Assembly (NCBI RefSeq): GCF_022436675.1
Contig: NZ_JAKUJZ010000004.1
Span: 62,001 to 126,000, forward strand
Length of the DNA stretch: 64,000 bases
Direction of reading: 5' to 3'
Source of the DNA: Rheinheimera hassiensis
GTDB taxonomy: Bacteria > Pseudomonadota > Gammaproteobacteria > Enterobacterales > Alteromonadaceae
Shown here piece by piece: positions 42,413-51,433 of this stretch; the stretch's first letter is position 1; every line of letters starts with the position of its first letter. Below the pieces are notes generated by a model, which was not told the origin of the DNA, made no database searches, and was given only the letters and a program-made list of their open reading frames with translations. A program made the translations under genes and the position numbers.

Positions 42413-43708
42413 ATGGCGTCTTATTTAAGTATTGACCCCCAGACTCTGGCGAGCCAGTACACGCAAATTGATCGGGCCGGTAAAGATCAGTTGCTGTCGG
42501 CAAAGTCAAAGCAGTTTACCGCCCAGCTCAATGCCATTAAAAAACTACAAACCTCTATGGGTAGCTTTTTAACCCAGCTAAAAGATTTTCGTAAAGCCGA
42601 CAGCAGCCTGCTGGCCAATACGGCCAGTAGCAGCAGCGAGTCTACTTTAGCGGTTAAAGCCAGCGGCAAGGCTGTGGCGGGCAGTTACGATATTTTTGTC
42701 CAGCAACTGGCGCAAAACCACCAATTAGCAATGTCATTTGATCCCACGGCCGCGCTGGCGACAGACGGTGAGTTTAATATTGATTTAGGTGGCAAAAATT
42801 TTTCGGTCAATATGGCCGGGTTACCCGCCAATGCCAAATTAAGTGATCTGGCGGCTGCTATTAATAACCATGCCGACAATGAAGGGGTTAAAGCCACCGT
42901 AATGCGCAGTGGTACGGAAACTTTTTTAGTGATTTCCAGTGAAGAAAGTGGTGCAGCCAATGAGCTAACGCTGGGCTTTACCGCTGGTGCCGATGCTGCC
43001 GGTGCCGATATTACTGCAGCTTTGGCGGCAAAGCAGGAATTAAAAAAAGCTCAGGACGCTATAGTACGTTTAGGTAGTGATACCGCCATTAGTGTTACCA
43101 GTGCCAGCAACAGCTTAACCGACGTGATTGAAGGTGTAACGATTGATTTAGTTAAAGCACAAGCTGCTGATGATGGCCCGGTGAATATCAAAATTGGCCA
43201 GGATCAGACCGCGATTAAAGCCAACCTGCAAAAATTTATTGATGGTTATAACGGTATTGTAAGCAGTATCAGTGGTGACACTAACCTGAAAAACGACAGT
43301 GCAGCGCGTAGCGTGCAAAGCCAGTTACGCGCGGCTTTTCAGGGCGAAATCGGTGGCAAAACACTGTATAGCGTGGGCCTGGAATTTGACCGTAACGGTA
43401 AACTGAGTATTAACAGCGACCGGCTGGAAAAAGCGTTGGAAGATGACCCAGCAGCGCTGGAAGCTATGCTGACCTCTGATACTGGTGTGCTGGCAAAGCT
43501 GGAGAAAGCAGTAGAACCCTACAGCAAAAGCTATGGCGGTTTATTAGGCGATAAGCAAAAAACACTGCAGGCCAGCCTGGATTTAGTTACCGAAAAGCAA
43601 AAGCGGCATGATTATTCCATGGAACTAACCTTTAAGCGCTATCTGAGCCAGTTTACCCAGATGCAAATTACCATAGCGCAGCTTGAAAGCTCTATGGGTC
43701 AGTTTTAA
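42413..43708 (+). CDS. fliD: Filament cap protein FliD (lateral)
   Basis: A 431-residue cap protein (LafB in Vibrio). The N-terminal and C-terminal coiled-coil regions flank a beta-rich middle; SDTAISVTSASNSLTDVIEG and a Leu-rich C-terminus typical of FliD are visible. It caps the growing filament and assists flagellin folding. Confidence 0.94.
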   Translation: MASYLSIDPQTLASQYTQIDRAGKDQLLSAKSKQFTAQLNAIKKLQTSMGSFLTQLKDFRKADSSLLANTASSSSESTLAVKASGKAVAGSYDIFVQQLAQNHQLAMSFDPTAALATDGEFNIDLGGKNFSVNMAGLPANAKLSDLAAAINNHADNEGVKATVMRSGTETFLVISSEESGAANELTLGFTAGADAAGADITAALAAKQELKKAQDAIVRLGSDTAISVTSASNSLTDVIEGVTIDLVKAQAADDGPVNIKIGQDQTAIKANLQKFIDGYNGIVSSISGDTNLKNDSAARSVQSQLRAAFQGEIGGKTLYSVGLEFDRNGKLSINSDRLEKALEDDPAALEAMLTSDTGVLAKLEKAVEPYSKSYGGLLGDKQKTLQASLDLVTEKQKRHDYSMELTFKRYLSQFTQMQITIAQLESSMGQF

Positions 43709-43725
43709 TTAGTGAGAGACAGCTT

Positions 43726-44118
43726 ATGTTAGATTTTGCCAACGGTTATCAGGCATACCAGAATACGTCGGTTGAAGGCAAAGCCGCCGGCGCCGATATA
43801 CATAAACTGGTACTAATGTTGTTTGATGGCTTCCTTGATGAATTAGCCCGGGTTGAGGGGCATATTCAGGCTAAACGTTTTGATAAAAAGGCGGCCGGAA
43901 TTGAGCGTATGCTGAAAATTCTTGGCGGGCTGGATGCGTCGCTGGACCAGCAAAATGGCGGTGAAATAGCAGCGAATATGCAAAAGCTGTATCAGCACTG
44001 TGGCCAGGCATTGCTCAATGCCAGCCTGAAAAACGATTTAACTTCAATTGATACTGTCAGGGTAATAATGACTAACCTGCAAGAAGGTTGGCAGGGGCTG
44101 GCAAAAAGCGCAGCCTGA
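43726..44118 (+). CDS. fliS: Flagellin export chaperone FliS (lateral)
   Basis: A 130-residue protein with the FliS pattern GYQAYQNTSVEGKAAGADIH, LVLMLFDGFLDELARVEGHI and a C-terminal helix ending EGWQGLAK. It binds the flagellin C-terminus before export. Corresponds to LafC. Confidence 0.95.
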   Translation: MLDFANGYQAYQNTSVEGKAAGADIHKLVLMLFDGFLDELARVEGHIQAKRFDKKAAGIERMLKILGGLDASLDQQNGGEIAANMQKLYQHCGQALLNASLKNDLTSIDTVRVIMTNLQEGWQGLAKSAA

Positions 44119-44160
44119 TAAACTTACTGCGAATTTTAATACTGCTTAGCGCATTGAAAA

Positions 44161-44186
44161 ACCGCTGTTTTGCCAGCGGTTTTTTT
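44161..44186 (+). terminator. Terminator after fliS
   Basis: ACCGCTG (44161-44167) pairs with CAGCGGT (44174-44180), with an A-rich 5' flank and a T7 tail. It ends the fliD-fliS unit; the next operon has its own sigma-54-like promoter. Confidence 0.85.
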
Positions 44187-44257
44187 CTGTGCATTTAAAG
44201 TCAAAGCCGCTAATTTCTGTGCACTTACCGGACGTTAGCGGCAAGCGGTAATGTTCT

Positions 44258-44292
44258 ACTTCCGATCGGCGGAAGTAATGCTTCCGCTTTTG
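44258..44292 (+). promoter_or_regulatory. Triple CTTCCG box, putative LafK enhancer (fliT)
   Basis: ACTTCCG, CGGAAGT and CTTCCGCTTTTG repeat the element found upstream of flgB (21364-21396). Here the first two boxes are separated by 4 bp. It lies about 45-80 bp before a -24/-12 promoter. The 274-bp gap holds only this element, the promoter and the preceding terminator. Confidence 0.7.
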
Positions 44293-44337
44293 CTGTCGGC
44301 ATTAATAAAACTCTATATAAATCATAACTTTGAATTA

Positions 44338-44353
44338 TGGCCTGACTGTTGCT
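44338..44353 (+). promoter_or_regulatory. Sigma-54 promoter of the fliT operon
   Basis: TGGCCT-GACTG-TTGCT fits the -24/-12 consensus with intact GG and GC dinucleotides. It lies 38 bp before the fliT start. Confidence 0.75.
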
Positions 44354-44391
44354 AAATCATTTGGCTTAACAAAGTTGAACGGGGGCTGAAT

Positions 44392-44718
44392 GTGGCGTTA
44401 AACCATTTACAGGCAGGTAATGTGGCAAAACAGCTATTAAAGCTACAGCACAACGTGCTGCTGGCAGCGCAAGCGCAGGATTGGCAGCTATTACGCGGGC
44501 TGGATCGTCAGTTAATGGAGTTGATCCAGCAACTGGATATTGCCGGTGCCCGTGAGCAATTTGCCGTACAGCTGAGCACGCTGCGACAGAGCTATCAGCA
44601 GGTGTTAACCCTGGCTAAAAATGAATTACACCGCACTGAGACTCAAATGAAACAATTTAACCAAAACCGGCCCGGCGTGCTGGCGTATCGGCAAACCAGC
44701 GAAGGTGAAATACCATGA
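44392..44718 (+). CDS. fliT: FliT/LafD-type chaperone
   Basis: A 108-residue helical protein starting at GTG behind a GGGGG-type site. The size, helical content and position between fliS and fliK match LafD/FliT, the chaperone for FliD. Sequence identity to FliT is low, so the call rests mainly on synteny. It overlaps fliK by 4 bp. Confidence 0.75.
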   Translation: MALNHLQAGNVAKQLLKLQHNVLLAAQAQDWQLLRGLDRQLMELIQQLDIAGAREQFAVQLSTLRQSYQQVLTLAKNELHRTETQMKQFNQNRPGVLAYRQTSEGEIP

Positions 44719-45947
44719 CTCAGCTGCAGGTAGGTGTGCCAACAGCTAACTCCGGCAGCACTGTGACAATGGTGTCGTCTAATTATAGCTCTGCCAATCA
44801 TAGTGCTGACAATTATAGTGCCGATAGTGCAGAGCCCGGTTTAATGTCGCCAGACGCTAAGCCATATACCGTTAGTTATGCAAAACTGCTGGCGCAATTA
44901 TCAGACAATACAGATGCAGCTTTGACATTACAGGACACACATATACAGCCAGAGCTTGTTGCAGTATTAGCTGATGTCAATGCAACGTCAGACGTGACAA
45001 ATGTCAATTCAATGCCGGAAATATTTAGTATCGATTTAACAGATGCTGACGCTGCGCAAGTGGCTGGTGCACTGCCAGATGTATTACCGGTTATTACGGC
45101 CGAAACAAGTATTGGCGTTGTTGCAGATACACCAATACAGCCTGAAGAATCTGCAGAAGTGCTGATAAACCCGCGGTTGTTCTCTGCCGTTAATATTTTG
45201 CCATTGCCTGTGTCAACTCAATGGCGCGCAGAGGCTGCTCAGCAAAGTGCTACAGGGTTGCCAGCTATGACTGACAATGAGTATAACGCGGCGCTGTTAA
45301 GCAGCAGCGTTTACAGCAGTGTCAAAGCAAGCGCAGACCCTGTGTTACCAGCCTCGCCAGTGTCTTTACAGCATTTCATCCGCCAGGCTCTTGAGCTGGC
45401 CCGCCCACAGAGCTTTGATAGCAGCGGGGTTAGCGGCATAGCAGCCACACAAACAGCTGTTATTGCAACAACCCCTGCAACAACCGCACCAGAGTCTGCA
45501 TTTCAGTGGAAGGCTGATCAACTGGGTTTGCAAAGCAGCCAGTGGGGCCAGAAACTGGTGCATTTATTATCCGATAAAATTAATCTGCAACTGGGCCAGC
45601 ACATACAGCGTGCGCAAATCCGGCTAGATCCACCGCAGCTTGGGCTAATTGAATTAAGTGTCAGCATTGATGGTGATCGCACTACTGTGCAGTTGTACGC
45701 CAGTAATAACCAGATGCGTGAAGCTATGCAGCAGAATCTGGAGCAGTTGCGTCAGCAACTGGCGCAACGCATGGGTAGTGAGCAGTTGCTTGATATAGAT
45801 GTGCGCCAGCAATCACAACAACAGTCTGAGCAGCAAAAAGGTGCAGCGTCTGAGCACATTGCGGCTCATTTTACCGACGACGTAACAGAAGTAACCAGCA
45901 CCAACTCAGCGCAGCTAACCACTGGCTGGTTAAACCGGCTGGTATAG
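44715..45947 (+). CDS. fliK: Hook-length control protein FliK (lateral)
   Basis: A 410-residue protein (LafE). The long N-terminal part is low-complexity and Ser/Thr/Ala-rich, acting as a molecular ruler. The C-terminal FliK domain is recognised by LRLDPPQLGLIELSVSIDGD-like RLDPPQLGLIELSVSIDGD and VQLYASNNQMREAMQQNLEQ. It switches export from hook to filament substrates through FlhB. Confidence 0.93.
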   Translation: MTQLQVGVPTANSGSTVTMVSSNYSSANHSADNYSADSAEPGLMSPDAKPYTVSYAKLLAQLSDNTDAALTLQDTHIQPELVAVLADVNATSDVTNVNSMPEIFSIDLTDADAAQVAGALPDVLPVITAETSIGVVADTPIQPEESAEVLINPRLFSAVNILPLPVSTQWRAEAAQQSATGLPAMTDNEYNAALLSSSVYSSVKASADPVLPASPVSLQHFIRQALELARPQSFDSSGVSGIAATQTAVIATTPATTAPESAFQWKADQLGLQSSQWGQKLVHLLSDKINLQLGQHIQRAQIRLDPPQLGLIELSVSIDGDRTTVQLYASNNQMREAMQQNLEQLRQQLAQRMGSEQLLDIDVRQQSQQQSEQQKGAASEHIAAHFTDDVTEVTSTNSAQLTTGWLNRLV

Positions 45948-45961
45948 GAGAACAGTAAGAC

Positions 45962-46387
45962 ATGAAAGTTTTAGTATTAGTGATTGCAGCAGTATTGTTG
46001 CTGGCCGTCGGTGGTGGTGCAGCTTATTTCTGGTTAGGGACGCCGGATAACGAGGTAACTGAGCAGCAAAAGCCACTATTTTATCCGATGGAGCGCTTTG
46101 TCATCAGTGTAGACAATGCCCAACATTCGCGTTACCTGGTGCTTGAGCTTACGTTAGTCAGCCATGACAGCCAGGTAATGGCGCAACTGCCTGACGCATC
46201 ACCTTTGCTGCGTAACACGCTGGTAGAACATTTTAGCAATACCAGCCACGCCGACGCGAAAAATGCTTTTAAAGATATCCAGCAGGTACAAACCGTGTTG
46301 CTGGATAAATTTAACCAGACGCTGCGCCAGAACAAGTTCAGTTATCAGATTGAACAGGCGCTGGTCACCAACGTGTTTATTCAGTAA
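45962..46387 (+). CDS. fliL: Basal-body protein FliL (lateral)
   Basis: A 141-residue protein with an N-terminal membrane helix (VLVIAAVLLLAVGGGAAYFW) and the FliL periplasmic domain (MERFVISVDNAQHSRYLVLE; PLLRNTLVEHFSN). It surrounds the stator units. Corresponds to LafF. Confidence 0.93.
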   Translation: MKVLVLVIAAVLLLAVGGGAAYFWLGTPDNEVTEQQKPLFYPMERFVISVDNAQHSRYLVLELTLVSHDSQVMAQLPDASPLLRNTLVEHFSNTSHADAKNAFKDIQQVQTVLLDKFNQTLRQNKFSYQIEQALVTNVFIQ

Positions 46388-46396
46388 GGCCGTTTT

Positions 46397-47116
46397 ATGC
46401 TGGCAACAACCCAATGGTCTGATCCGGAACAACCGAGCAGTTTTAAATTCAGCCCGGCGCAGGAAAGTGCCTTACTGAACCGTTACGGCTATCTGGTAAA
46501 ACGGGCGGCGGCGCATCTACGCAGCCTGGTTGGCAGTATGGTAGACAAAGATGACTTACAACAAATTGGCCTGATGGGCCTGCTAAGTGCATTGCGCCGC
46601 TACGGCCGTGATGTTGACGAACAGTTTGAGTCTTATGCCTTTAAGCGTGTGCGGGGCGCCATGCTGGATGAGTTTCGCCGCACCGACTGGCGGCCGCGTC
46701 AGTTACGCCAGCAGTCGCATCAATTGCGGGATAAAAGCCGTGACCTTACACGACAACTGGGGCGTGTACCCACTGATGACGAGCTGTGTCAGGCGCTGAA
46801 TATTGATCAAAAGACTTTGCTTGAGCTGCAATATGTTGGCCAGGCAGAGGCGATGGAAAGCCTGGATTTATTACTAGAGCAACAAGCCGAGGCTCAGCTT
46901 GGCAGCAGCAGTTTAAGCCAGTTCGAGCTTAAGCTGTCACTGACAAAGGCTATGGCGTTACTGCCCGAGCGCAATAAATTGTTGCTACAGCTGTATTACA
47001 CCCATGAGTTGAATATGAAAGAGATTGCGCTGGTGCTGGAGTTAACCGAGTCCAGGGTTTGCCAGTTGCACAAGCAATCGGTGGAAATGCTCAGCAAAAA
47101 GCTGGCGCAATGGTAA
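46397..47116 (+). CDS. lafS: Flagellar sigma-28 factor (LafS/FliA)
   Basis: A 239-residue sigma factor of FliA size. Region 2 is YGYLVKRAAAHLRSLVGSMV, DKDDLQQIGLMGLLSALRRY and FESYAFKRVRGAMLDEFR; region 4 is ELNMKEIALVLELTESRVCQ. It transcribes late lateral-flagellar genes and is held by FlgM. Its place before motA is the same as lafS in Vibrio. Confidence 0.95.
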   Translation: MLATTQWSDPEQPSSFKFSPAQESALLNRYGYLVKRAAAHLRSLVGSMVDKDDLQQIGLMGLLSALRRYGRDVDEQFESYAFKRVRGAMLDEFRRTDWRPRQLRQQSHQLRDKSRDLTRQLGRVPTDDELCQALNIDQKTLLELQYVGQAEAMESLDLLLEQQAEAQLGSSSLSQFELKLSLTKAMALLPERNKLLLQLYYTHELNMKEIALVLELTESRVCQLHKQSVEMLSKKLAQW

Positions 47117-47135
47117 AGGCACAGGAAGCAGAACA

Positions 47136-47993
47136 ATGCAAAAAATTGTAGGTTTTATTATCGTACTGGGCGCTGTGGTCGGTGGTTATATGTTTGCCGG
47201 TGGCAATGTGGCAACACTGTGGCAACCTGCTGAGTTTCTTATTATTTTCGGTGCCGGTTTCGGTGCTCTGGTAGTGGGTAATTCCAGCTATGTGTTAAAA
47301 GAAATGTGGTCGCAGTTGAAGTCGCAGTTTATAAAACACAAAGACAGCAGTGCGCTGTACCGCGAGCTGTTGTTATTAATGTATTCATTGCTGGATCTGG
47401 CCAAAAGTAAAGGCTTACGTGAGTTGGACGAACATGTCGAAAACCCGCATACCAGTTCGGTTTTTCTCGCTTACCCATTGGTGCTGGAGCATGAGGCGCT
47501 GGTGGTGTTTGTTTGTGACAATTTACGACTGATGAGCATGGGCAAACTAAACGCGCATGACTTTGACAGCCTGCTGGAGCAGGAAATTTATACCATTGAA
47601 CAGCAAAAGTTAAAGCCATCTTCAGCCATGTATTCAATAGCTGAAGCTATGCCGGGTTTTGGCATTTTGGCCGCGGTGGGCGGCATTATCATTACCATGC
47701 AGCATCTGGATGGCCCGCTAAGCAATATTGGTTATCACGTTGCGGCTGCACTGGTAGGCACCTTTATTGGTATTTTTGGCTGCTACTGTCTGATGGCGCC
47801 GTTGAGCTCAGCGATGGAACAGTATGTGAAAAAGCAGGTTGCACTGCTTGAATGTGTACGCGCTATTTTGGTGGCCCATGCTAAAGGCCATGTGGCGATA
47901 GTAGCAACTGACTCTGGCCGTCGGATGATTAACGAAGAGCAGAAGCCGTCGTTTACCACGATGGAACAGTGGATTAACGATAAGGCCGCCTGA
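47136..47993 (+). CDS. lafT: Flagellar stator protein MotA (LafT)
   Basis: A 285-residue stator subunit with four membrane segments. Markers are MQKIVGFIIVLGAVVGGYMF, PGFGILAAVGGIIITMQHLD with the conserved proline, and ALVGTFIGIFGCYCLMAPLS. It forms the proton channel with LafU; their genes overlap by 1 bp. Confidence 0.96.
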   Translation: MQKIVGFIIVLGAVVGGYMFAGGNVATLWQPAEFLIIFGAGFGALVVGNSSYVLKEMWSQLKSQFIKHKDSSALYRELLLLMYSLLDLAKSKGLRELDEHVENPHTSSVFLAYPLVLEHEALVVFVCDNLRLMSMGKLNAHDFDSLLEQEIYTIEQQKLKPSSAMYSIAEAMPGFGILAAVGGIIITMQHLDGPLSNIGYHVAAALVGTFIGIFGCYCLMAPLSSAMEQYVKKQVALLECVRAILVAHAKGHVAIVATDSGRRMINEEQKPSFTTMEQWINDKAA

Positions 47994-49000
47994 TGAACAG
48001 CTCCAGCTCGCCGGTTATTATTAAGCGCAGTCAGCGTAGCGCCGCCAAAGCCAAATCCGGCGGTGCCTGGAAAGTCGCCTTTGCCGATTTTACGCTGGCA
48101 ATGATGGCGTTCTTTATGGTGTTGTGGATTTTAGAAGTCTCCAATATGAAAGAGCGCGCCGAGATTGCCAACTATATGCGCACCCATTCCATTTTCGAGG
48201 GCAGCCCGGCGCCGTTTGAACCGGGTAACAGCCCGTTTCCGGTCGATTTGGGCGGCACACCCTCGGTGATAGATCAGAATTCTGCTAACACTTTACCGCC
48301 GGATAACCCGCTGCCGGGTATGTCGGAATATTTGCAGGTACCCTCAGGTGACGACAGGCCGCTGGCAGGTAAGGGCGATAAGCTAAATTCACTGATTGAT
48401 GGCCAGTTTGACAGCCCGGCTGAACTGAGTTTATTGCTGCAAGCCTTTGAACAGGTGGCAGCAGAGTTAATGGCGCAGGATCATATCCAACTGGACATAG
48501 TGCCCTCGGGCTTGCGGGTTATTATTCGCGACAATAAAAAGCAGCAAATGTTTATCCGTGGGCAAATGCGTATGACACCGTTTTTTGAAGACTTGCTGCT
48601 AAGCCTGGGGCCGGTGTTTAAAAAAGTACAAAACAAACTGATCATTTCCGGCCATACCGACAGCACGGCGTTTAGTGGCAGCCAGTACAGCAACTGGGAA
48701 TTATCCGGCGATCGTGCTTTGCAGGCCCGCCAGGTGTTGGCTGCCGGTGGCATGCCGGTTGAGCGGGTAGCGCAGGTGGCGGCATTTTCCGCTACCCGGC
48801 CGCTAAACGAGCAAGACCGTGGCGACAGCGCTAACCGGCGCATTGAATTGCTGATCTTAACCAGTGCCGCCGAGGCGGAATTAAACCAGCTGTTTTCCCC
48901 CGATAACCAGAACAACGCCGTCCAGCAAGCAGCAGAAGAAGCACAGCGCAATCAACCCGTTGGCCGTTCAGGAATAAGGATAACCGATGGTAGCAACTAA
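47993..49000 (+). CDS. lafU: Flagellar stator protein MotB (LafU)
   Basis: A 335-residue stator subunit. The single membrane helix AWKVAFADFTLAMMAFFMVL contains the proton-binding aspartate; the ADF-TLAMMAFFMVLW pattern is that of proton-type MotB. A C-terminal OmpA/peptidoglycan-binding domain follows: LIISGHTDSTAFSG, NWELSGDRALQARQVL, DSANRRIELLIL. Confidence 0.96.
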   Translation: MNSSSSPVIIKRSQRSAAKAKSGGAWKVAFADFTLAMMAFFMVLWILEVSNMKERAEIANYMRTHSIFEGSPAPFEPGNSPFPVDLGGTPSVIDQNSANTLPPDNPLPGMSEYLQVPSGDDRPLAGKGDKLNSLIDGQFDSPAELSLLLQAFEQVAAELMAQDHIQLDIVPSGLRVIIRDNKKQQMFIRGQMRMTPFFEDLLLSLGPVFKKVQNKLIISGHTDSTAFSGSQYSNWELSGDRALQARQVLAAGGMPVERVAQVAAFSATRPLNEQDRGDSANRRIELLILTSAAEAELNQLFSPDNQNNAVQQAAEEAQRNQPVGRSGIRITDGSN

Positions 49001-49406
49001 ACCTGATGCTTCGCGCAAGTATTTACGCTGGTACTTTAGCGCCCAAAGTCAGCCTGTGGCTATTCAATCTAAAGGTATAGCGGTAAAACTGTGGCAGAGC
49101 GGCTTATTTGGCAGCCAGATATGTCAGGCAGTGGTAAAAGACATGAGCCTGGGCGGTGCCGGTTTACTGGTGCCGCTGGCAAAAACGGTACCGGATATCG
49201 TCATGGTTGAATATGACAACCAGTTTAAGATTAAAGCTGAGGTGGTATACCGCCGTCAGGTCAGCGACAAGCTGGTGTTTCTTGGTATCAGCTGGCTGGA
49301 TGCCAAGCGTGAACAGCGGCTGAATTTACTGCGCCGCTTAAGTAAAAAAGCCTACCGGGCATCACGCGATACCGGTGCGACAGATAACGTAACTACAGAT
49401 GAATAA
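48987..49406 (+). CDS. PilZ-domain cyclic-di-GMP receptor
   Basis: A 139-residue protein with both cyclic-di-GMP binding motifs: R10-KYL-R14 (RxxxR) and DMSLGGAGLLV (DxSxxG). It overlaps the end of lafU by 14 bp and the start of fliM by 8 bp, so it is made together with stator and switch proteins. It probably acts on the stator or C ring when cyclic-di-GMP is high, like YcgR; this is inferred from context. Confidence 0.88.
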   Translation: MVATKPDASRKYLRWYFSAQSQPVAIQSKGIAVKLWQSGLFGSQICQAVVKDMSLGGAGLLVPLAKTVPDIVMVEYDNQFKIKAEVVYRRQVSDKLVFLGISWLDAKREQRLNLLRRLSKKAYRASRDTGATDNVTTDE

Positions 49407-50283
49407 GATGAAAACTCCCACTTTGCTGATCCCGGCTGAACAGGCTGCCCACTGCCAGCCTTTTGCGTTGACACTGGACCAGCGCCGGTTTAGCGCTGCC
49501 AGTAAACAGGCGAAACAGCGCTTACCTGATTTAGCGCAGGCAGTAGAGATAGAACTGAGCAAATTACTGACCGATGTCGAATTTAATATTGAACTGACGT
49601 TATGCCAGGGTAGTGCGCTTGACAGCTGGCTGGCAGAGCCTGGCCGGTTGTTGTTGCAGTGTCCGGTGTTGGTGCCAACTGATACCAACTGTTATCTGGC
49701 GCTGGATTACACCAGCGTACACCATCTGGCTGACTTATCGCTGGGTGGCCAGCTGAGTAAAGTGCTGCCTGGCGATGAAAAAACTGAGCTAAGTGCTTCA
49801 GAGCTGCGCATTTGTAGCCGTATCGCCCAGCGCCAGTTACAGGCCATGCAACAACTGTTGTTTAAAGAACAGTCGGCTTTACCGGCCAGTGCCATAAAAC
49901 AACAAATGGAACCTACCCGGTTTCAGTATCTGCCGTTAAAGGTGCGCTTGTTGCTTGGCAGCGATGTGATTAGCTGGTTTCTATGGTTGCCGCTGGAGTT
50001 CTTTATCGCACCGCAACATCACAGTGCTATCAGCGCCAGTGCAGTAGATGTATCACCCTGGCCGCAGGTGCCGGTGCAGTGCCGGGTTGAGATGGTGCGC
50101 AAAAAAGTGAGTTTGCGCCAGCTGCAGGCTTGTCTGGATGGAGCTGTGCTGCCAATAGAATTTGGCAGCGCTATGACATTACAGCTTAACCAGACAGCGT
50201 TATTTCTGGGCAAAGTGGCAGAAGAAGCCAACAGCCTGGTATTCCAGATTACTGATATCGTTAATAAAGAGAAACAAGCATGA
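49399..50283 (+). CDS. fliM: Flagellar switch protein FliM (lateral, divergent)
   Basis: A 294-residue C-ring protein. The middle and C-terminal surface-presentation domain are recognisable (FQYLPLKVRLLLGSDVISWF; SAMTLQLNQTALFLGKV). The N-terminal LSQxEIDALL motif, through which FliM binds phosphorylated CheY, is missing; the protein starts MNKMKTPTLLIPAEQ. The GGxG loop is also altered. ATG at 49408 is a possible alternative start. The gene overlaps the PilZ gene and fliN by a few bases. Confidence 0.9.
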   Translation: MNKMKTPTLLIPAEQAAHCQPFALTLDQRRFSAASKQAKQRLPDLAQAVEIELSKLLTDVEFNIELTLCQGSALDSWLAEPGRLLLQCPVLVPTDTNCYLALDYTSVHHLADLSLGGQLSKVLPGDEKTELSASELRICSRIAQRQLQAMQQLLFKEQSALPASAIKQQMEPTRFQYLPLKVRLLLGSDVISWFLWLPLEFFIAPQHHSAISASAVDVSPWPQVPVQCRVEMVRKKVSLRQLQACLDGAVLPIEFGSAMTLQLNQTALFLGKVAEEANSLVFQITDIVNKEKQA

Positions 50284-50642
50284 GCGAAAACCTGAATAAC
50301 AGCAAAGGTCTGGATGCGGCTTTAGCCGGGCTGGATATGATGGAGATGGACGATATCTTCGAGCAAAGCAGCGATGGCGCCACCGCCCCGGGTGATGGCT
50401 TGTCGATGTTCCGTGATGTGCCGCTGACCGTCACGTTAGAAGTGGCCAGTACTGAAGTTACGCTCGGTGAGCTTAGCCGGGCCAGTGTCGGCGACGTGCT
50501 GCCGCTGGATAAAGCCGTAGGCGAAGCGCTGGATGTAAAAGTAAACGGTGTGCTGTTTGCCAAAGCGGAAGTGGTGATGGTCGACGGCAAATATGGCCTT
50601 AAGTTTGTCAACCGCAAGACGACACCTGAGCATCATGAGTAA
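50280..50642 (+). CDS. fliN: Flagellar switch protein FliN (lateral)
   Basis: A 120-residue C-ring protein with the FliN core LTVTLEVASTEVTLGELSRA, VGDVLPLDKAVGEALDVKVN and VVMVDGKYGLKFV. The acidic N-terminus (MEMDDIFEQ) is usual. It overlaps both fliM and fliP. Confidence 0.95.
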   Translation: MSENLNNSKGLDAALAGLDMMEMDDIFEQSSDGATAPGDGLSMFRDVPLTVTLEVASTEVTLGELSRASVGDVLPLDKAVGEALDVKVNGVLFAKAEVVMVDGKYGLKFVNRKTTPEHHE

Positions 50643-51384
50643 GCCGTTGCAAACCCTGTTGATACTGCTGGCGGCTATGTTGCTTAGCGGTACGGCAATG
50701 GCAAATGATTTAACACTGTTATCGGTACGCGATGCCGACGGCGGCCAGGACTACAGCGTAAAGCTGCAAATTGTGCTGTTGATGACAGTTTTAAGCCTGA
50801 TCCCCGGCATGCTGATGGTACTGACCTCGTTCACCCGCATTGTTATTGTGCTGGCTATTTTGCGCCAGGCACTGGGATTACAGCAAAGCCCGCCTAACCG
50901 TGTACTGGTTGCTATTGCAATGATGCTGACACTACTGATTATGCGCCCGGTGTGGCAGGACGTATATCAAAACGCATTTAAGCCGTATCAGGCTGACGAA
51001 ATGACGCTTGAGCAAGCCCTGGTACGCGCAGAGCAACCACTGCGCCAATTTATGCTGGCGCAAACACGCGAGAGTGAGTTGCATCAGGTTTTGCTAATAG
51101 CTCAGGAGCCTACCACCATGGCCGCGGCTGATGTGCCAATTGAAGTGTTGATCCCGGCTTTTGTGTTAAGCGAGCTGACCACAGCATTTCAGATAGGCTT
51201 TATGTTGTTTTTGCCATTTTTGATTATTGATATGGTGGTGGCCAGCGTGTTGATGTCAATGGGTATGATGATGTTATCACCGCTTATTATCAGCCTGCCG
51301 TTTAAGTTAATGATTTTTGTGCTGGCTGATGGCTGGTCTATGGTCGCGGGTACCCTGGCGGCAACTTTTGGAACTATACCGTGA
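50635..51384 (+). CDS. fliP: Flagellar export gate protein FliP (lateral)
   Basis: A 249-residue membrane protein with signal-like N-terminus (MSKPLQTLLILLAAMLLSG), then SLIPGMLMVLTSFTRIVIVL, LTTAFQIGFMLFLPFLIIDM and MGMMMLSPLIISLPFKLMIF. The ATG at 50635 is chosen because the longer frame lies inside fliN. No fliO gene is present between fliN and fliP, as in Vibrio lateral clusters. Confidence 0.96.
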   Translation: MSKPLQTLLILLAAMLLSGTAMANDLTLLSVRDADGGQDYSVKLQIVLLMTVLSLIPGMLMVLTSFTRIVIVLAILRQALGLQQSPPNRVLVAIAMMLTLLIMRPVWQDVYQNAFKPYQADEMTLEQALVRAEQPLRQFMLAQTRESELHQVLLIAQEPTTMAAADVPIEVLIPAFVLSELTTAFQIGFMLFLPFLIIDMVVASVLMSMGMMMLSPLIISLPFKLMIFVLADGWSMVAGTLAATFGTIP

Positions 51385-51433
51385 GATCAGCCTTGAGAAA
51401 GGCCATGATATTAGCCATGAACGGAGTAAAATA

